Part shown: one piece after another, positions 35,015 to 37,936 of the stretch
Layout: each line of letters opens with the position of its first letter
Position numbering within the stretch: position 1 is the stretch's first letter
Source: an uncultured Prevotella sp.
GTDB taxonomy: Bacteria; Bacteroidota; Bacteroidia; Bacteroidales; Bacteroidaceae
NCBI GenBank assembly: GCA_934183135.1
Contig: CAKPRX010000012.1
Coordinates: forward strand, 1-37,936
Direction of reading: 5' to 3'
Length of the DNA stretch: 37,936 bases
Notes under the pieces: generated by a model
Seen by the model: only the letters and a program-made list of their open reading frames with translations
Databases searched by the model: none
Told to the model about the DNA's origin: nothing
Translations under genes and position numbers: made by a program

Positions 35015-37483
35015 ATGAATATCTCTTATAAGTGGCTGAAGGAATATGTAGACTTCAGTCTTACTCCACAGGAAGTGGCCGATGCCTTGACATCTACCGG
35101 CCTGGAGGTCGACGCGCTCGAAGAGGTGCAGAGCATCCGCGGCGGCCTGAAGGGACTCTACGTCGGCGAGGTGCTTACCTGTGAGCCCCACCCCAACTCT
35201 GACCATCTCCACATCACTACTGTAGACCTGGGCAAGGACGCCCCGCAGCAGATAGTGTGTGGAGCACCCAATGTGGCCGCCGGTCAGAAGGTTATCGTGG
35301 CCGACCTGGGCTGCGTGCTCTACGATGGTGACAAGGAGTTTACCATCAAGCGCAGCAAACTGCGTGGAGTGGAGTCGCTCGGCATGATCTGTGCCGAGGA
35401 CGAGATAGGGGTAGGCTCCAGCCACGATGGCATAATCGTACTGCCGGCCGACGCACCTGTCGGGCAGCCGGCAGCCGAGTATTATCACCTGGAGAGCGAC
35501 TGGGTGATAGAGATAGACATCACCGCCAACCGCTCTGACGCCCTGTCGCACTATGGTGTGGCCCGCGACCTGTATGCGTGGCTGCGCCGCAACGGCTACG
35601 AGACCAGCCTGCACCGCCCCGACTGCAGCGCGTTCCGGGTTGACAACGAGAACCTGCCCATCGATGTGGAGATAGAGAATACCGAGGCTTGCAAGCGTTA
35701 TGCCTGCGTGAGCATCAGCGGCTGCGAGGTCAAGGAGAGCCCACAGTGGCTCAAGGACCGTCTCAGTACTATCGGCCTGCGCCCTATCAATAACATCGTG
35801 GACATTACCAACTATATAATGATGGCCTATGGCCAGCCCATGCACTGCTTTGATGCCGATATGGTCAAGGGGCACCGCATCGTGGTGCGCACGCAGGCCG
35901 AGGGCACACCCTTTGTTACCCTCGACGGCGAGGAGCACAAGCTGGGCGAGCACGACCTGAGCATCTGCAATGCCGAGGAGCCTATGTGTATCGCCGGCAT
36001 CTTCGGCGGTAAGGGATCGGGTACCTACGAGACCACTACCAACGTGGTTCTCGAGAGCGCTTACTTCCACCCCACGTGGATACGTAAGAGCGCCCGTCGC
36101 CACGGCCTGTCTACCGATGCCTCGTACCGTTTTGAGCGTGGCATAGACCCCAACGGCGTCATCTACGCCCTCAAGCAGGCGGCCATCCTGTGTGCCGAAC
36201 TGGCTGGGGGCAAGGTGTCGATGCAGATTAAGGATGTCTATCCTGCTCCTATCGCCGACGCGCAGGTTCGTCTGGACTACGAGTACTGCGACCGTCTCAT
36301 CGGTAAGGCCATCGGCCATGACATGATACGCCAGATAGCAGAGAGCCTGGAGATGAAGGTCACTGCCGAGGATGCAGAGGGACTCTGCCTGGACGTGCCG
36401 GCTTACCGTGTCGACGTGCAGCGGCCCTGCGATGTGGTAGAGGACATCCTGCGTATCTACGGGTACAACAATGTGGAGATACCGACACAGCTGAAGTCGT
36501 CGCTCACCGTCCAGACCGAAGAGGATGCCGAGTACCGGCTGCTCAACCTGGTGGGCGAGCAGCTGGTGGGCTGCGGCTTCTATGAGATAATGAACAACTC
36601 GCTCACCAAGGTGAGCTACTACGAGCAGACAGCGCTCAATGCTTATCCCTGGGAACGCACCGTCAAGGTGATGAACCCTCTGAGTGCCGACTTAGGCGTA
36701 ATGAGGCAGACACTGCTTTTCGGTGGACTTGAGAGCATCATGCGCAACGTGAACCGCAAGAACGCCAACCTGCGCTTCTTCGAGGTGGGCAACTGCTATC
36801 ACTATGACCAGGCTCGCTGGAGCTACGAGGACCCCTCCAAGGCTTATACCGAGGAGACCCACGTGGGCCTGTGGGTTACCGGCAAGCGCGTGTCGGGCTC
36901 GTGGGCCCATCCCGACGAGGACAGCTCTTTCTACGAACTCAAGGCTTATGTCCAGAACATCTTTGCCCGCGTCGGCCTGGCCAAGAATATGACCGTGGTA
37001 GAGCAGAGCGATAACAATATCTTCGCTGCCGGTCTCAAGGTGATGACCCGTGGCGGCAAGGTAGTGGCTGAAATGGGTGTCCTGGCCCACCGCTTGCTGA
37101 AGGTGGCCGACATAGCTAACCCCGTGTACTATGCCGACATCAACTGGAACGTGCTGATGAAGGCTGTGCGTAAGCTCAAGTTAGAGTACCAGGAGATATC
37201 CAAGTACCCGGCAGTGAGCCGAGACCTCGCCCTGCTGATAGACAACAGCGTGAAGTTTGCACAGATAGAGGAGGTGGCTCTGCAGACTGAGAAGAAGTTG
37301 CTCAAGAGGGTAGAACTGTTTGACGTGTACCAGGGCAAGAACCTGCCGGCCGGCAAGAAGAGCTACGCGGTTAACTTCATTCTTCAGGACGCTACCCGCA
37401 CGCTCAACGACAAGGCCATCGACGCCATCATGACAAAGTTAATAAACAACCTAACAAATAAACTGGGAGCAGAGCTCCGATAA
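35015..37483 (+). CDS. pheT: Phenylalanyl-tRNA synthetase beta subunit
   Basis: An 822-residue beta subunit of the (alpha-beta)2 enzyme that charges tRNA-Phe. The N-terminus MNISYKWLKEYVDFSLTPQE is typical. The EMAP/OB-fold tRNA-binding domain spans about 40-150 (VGEVLTCEPHPNSDHLHI). The B3/B4 editing region spans about 210-380 (including RPINNIVDITNYIMMAYGQP). The B5 domain lies at about 400-475, the catalytic-like core follows, and the FDX-ACB anticodon-binding domain covers about 730-822 (SKYPAVSRDLALLI). Length is normal (about 800-820). pheS is not adjacent upstream, so the subunits are encoded apart, as in many Bacteroidetes. A YebC-family gene begins 14 bp downstream. Confidence 0.97.
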   Translation: MNISYKWLKEYVDFSLTPQEVADALTSTGLEVDALEEVQSIRGGLKGLYVGEVLTCEPHPNSDHLHITTVDLGKDAPQQIVCGAPNVAAGQKVIVADLGCVLYDGDKEFTIKRSKLRGVESLGMICAEDEIGVGSSHDGIIVLPADAPVGQPAAEYYHLESDWVIEIDITANRSDALSHYGVARDLYAWLRRNGYETSLHRPDCSAFRVDNENLPIDVEIENTEACKRYACVSISGCEVKESPQWLKDRLSTIGLRPINNIVDITNYIMMAYGQPMHCFDADMVKGHRIVVRTQAEGTPFVTLDGEEHKLGEHDLSICNAEEPMCIAGIFGGKGSGTYETTTNVVLESAYFHPTWIRKSARRHGLSTDASYRFERGIDPNGVIYALKQAAILCAELAGGKVSMQIKDVYPAPIADAQVRLDYEYCDRLIGKAIGHDMIRQIAESLEMKVTAEDAEGLCLDVPAYRVDVQRPCDVVEDILRIYGYNNVEIPTQLKSSLTVQTEEDAEYRLLNLVGEQLVGCGFYEIMNNSLTKVSYYEQTALNAYPWERTVKVMNPLSADLGVMRQTLLFGGLESIMRNVNRKNANLRFFEVGNCYHYDQARWSYEDPSKAYTEETHVGLWVTGKRVSGSWAHPDEDSSFYELKAYVQNIFARVGLAKNMTVVEQSDNNIFAAGLKVMTRGGKVVAEMGVLAHRLLKVADIANPVYYADINWNVLMKAVRKLKLEYQEISKYPAVSRDLALLIDNSVKFAQIEEVALQTEKKLLKRVELFDVYQGKNLPAGKKSYAVNFILQDATRTLNDKAIDAIMTKLINNLTNKLGAELR

Positions 37484-37497
37484 AAAATCACAACCCA

Positions 37498-37936
37498 ATG
37501 GGAAGAGCATTTGAATATCGTAAAGCTACAAAGTTAAAGAGATGGGGCCACATGGCCCGGACGTTTACCAAACTCGGCAAGCAGATTGCCATCGCAGTGA
37601 AGGCTGGAGGCCCAGAGCCAGAGAACAACCCTACACTGCGCGCCATCATCGCTACCTGCAAGCGGGAGAACATGCCGAAGGACAACATAGAGCGCGCCAT
37701 CAAGAACGCTATGGGCAAGGACCAGAGCGAGTACAAGGAGGTGCCCTATGAGGGATATGGCCCCCACGGAATAGCCATCTTTGTGGATAGCCTTACCGAT
37801 AATACCACCCGCACGGTCGCCGATGTACGCTCGGTGTTCAACAAGTTTAACGGCAACCTCGGCACGCAGGGCTCCCTGAGCTTCCTGTTCGACCACAATG
37901 CCGTTTTCACCTATAAGATGAAAGACGGCATGAGCA
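37498..37936 (+). CDS. YebC/PmpR-family protein, 3' end beyond the window
   Basis: The first 146 codons of a YebC/PmpR (TACO1-like) family gene; the frame is open to the window edge. It begins MGRAFEYRKATKLKRWGHMA and continues with ENNPTLRAIIATCKRENMPK and the YEGYGPHGIAIFVDSLTDN segment, all typical. The family is called a transcriptional regulator, but recent work on relatives favours a role in translation of difficult motifs. Position 14 bp behind pheT fits co-transcription and a translation role. Full family length is about 240 residues, so about 95 are missing here because of the window edge. Confidence 0.93.
   Translation, partial: MGRAFEYRKATKLKRWGHMARTFTKLGKQIAIAVKAGGPEPENNPTLRAIIATCKRENMPKDNIERAIKNAMGKDQSEYKEVPYEGYGPHGIAIFVDSLTDNTTRTVADVRSVFNKFNGNLGTQGSLSFLFDHNAVFTYKMKDGMS

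Noticed and set aside
34958..36319. Long minus-strand open frame opposite the 5' half of pheT
   Set aside because: It is antisense to an unmistakable PheT. The composition is typical of a shadow frame, and it runs into the pheT promoter.

Overview
The window is chromosomal DNA from a member of the Bacteroidales, most likely Prevotella-like. The evidence is a tmRNA with the tag GENNYALAA, promoters of the Bacteroidetes type (TTG or TTTG, then 19-20 bp, then TAnnTTTG), a lipidated TamA (TamL) with TamB, a Wzi/SLBB-type exopolysaccharide locus, and no Shine-Dalgarno sequences. Most of the DNA is GC-rich, with one AT-richer patch inside the polysaccharide locus. Genus and species cannot be fixed from the sequence alone.

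Layout. Positions 1-1423 hold a sodium/glutamate symporter (gltS). It converges on ssrA (tmRNA, minus strand, 1480-1881), and a hairpin terminator lies between them. From 1945 to 2661 come two 65-bp-spaced promoter-bearing repeats and then a ~475-bp structured non-coding element (copy A). A PaaI-type thioesterase follows on the minus strand (2688-3161). Positions 3529-16670 are one plus-strand exopolysaccharide operon of 11 genes: monotopic phosphoglycosyl transferase, SLBB export protein, Wzz-like protein, Wzx flippase, GT4, EpsG/Wzy polymerase, GT4, hexapeptide acyltransferase, GT4, WecG/TagA-type GT26, and WecA/TagO-type transferase. It ends at a perfect 44-bp palindrome. A minus-strand pair, a Wzi-like outer-membrane protein plus a small lipoprotein, converges on this operon and probably serves the same polymer.

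Positions 19389-21354 encode agmatine deiminase and N-carbamoylputrescine amidohydrolase (agmatine to putrescine). A large minus-strand block from 33794 down to 21429 contains tamB, tamL, a 1258-residue multidomain protein and an AmpG-like permease. The multidomain protein joins a degenerate GT-like domain, a GT2 domain, an HIT/DUF4922-like domain and a SpoIID/LytB domain. Upstream of tamB lie 70-bp perfect direct repeats carrying promoter sequence and an inverted copy (B) of the structured element. The window ends with pheT and the 5' part of a YebC-family gene.

The two most unusual things are the 1258-residue fusion next to AmpG, which looks like an unexplored peptidoglycan/glycan-processing enzyme, and the family of structured non-coding elements. 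Copies A and B are inverted relative to each other ~32 kb apart. Each carries a 17-bp perfect hairpin and three ARG-box-like 14-mers, and each sits beside the same kind of promoter repeat.
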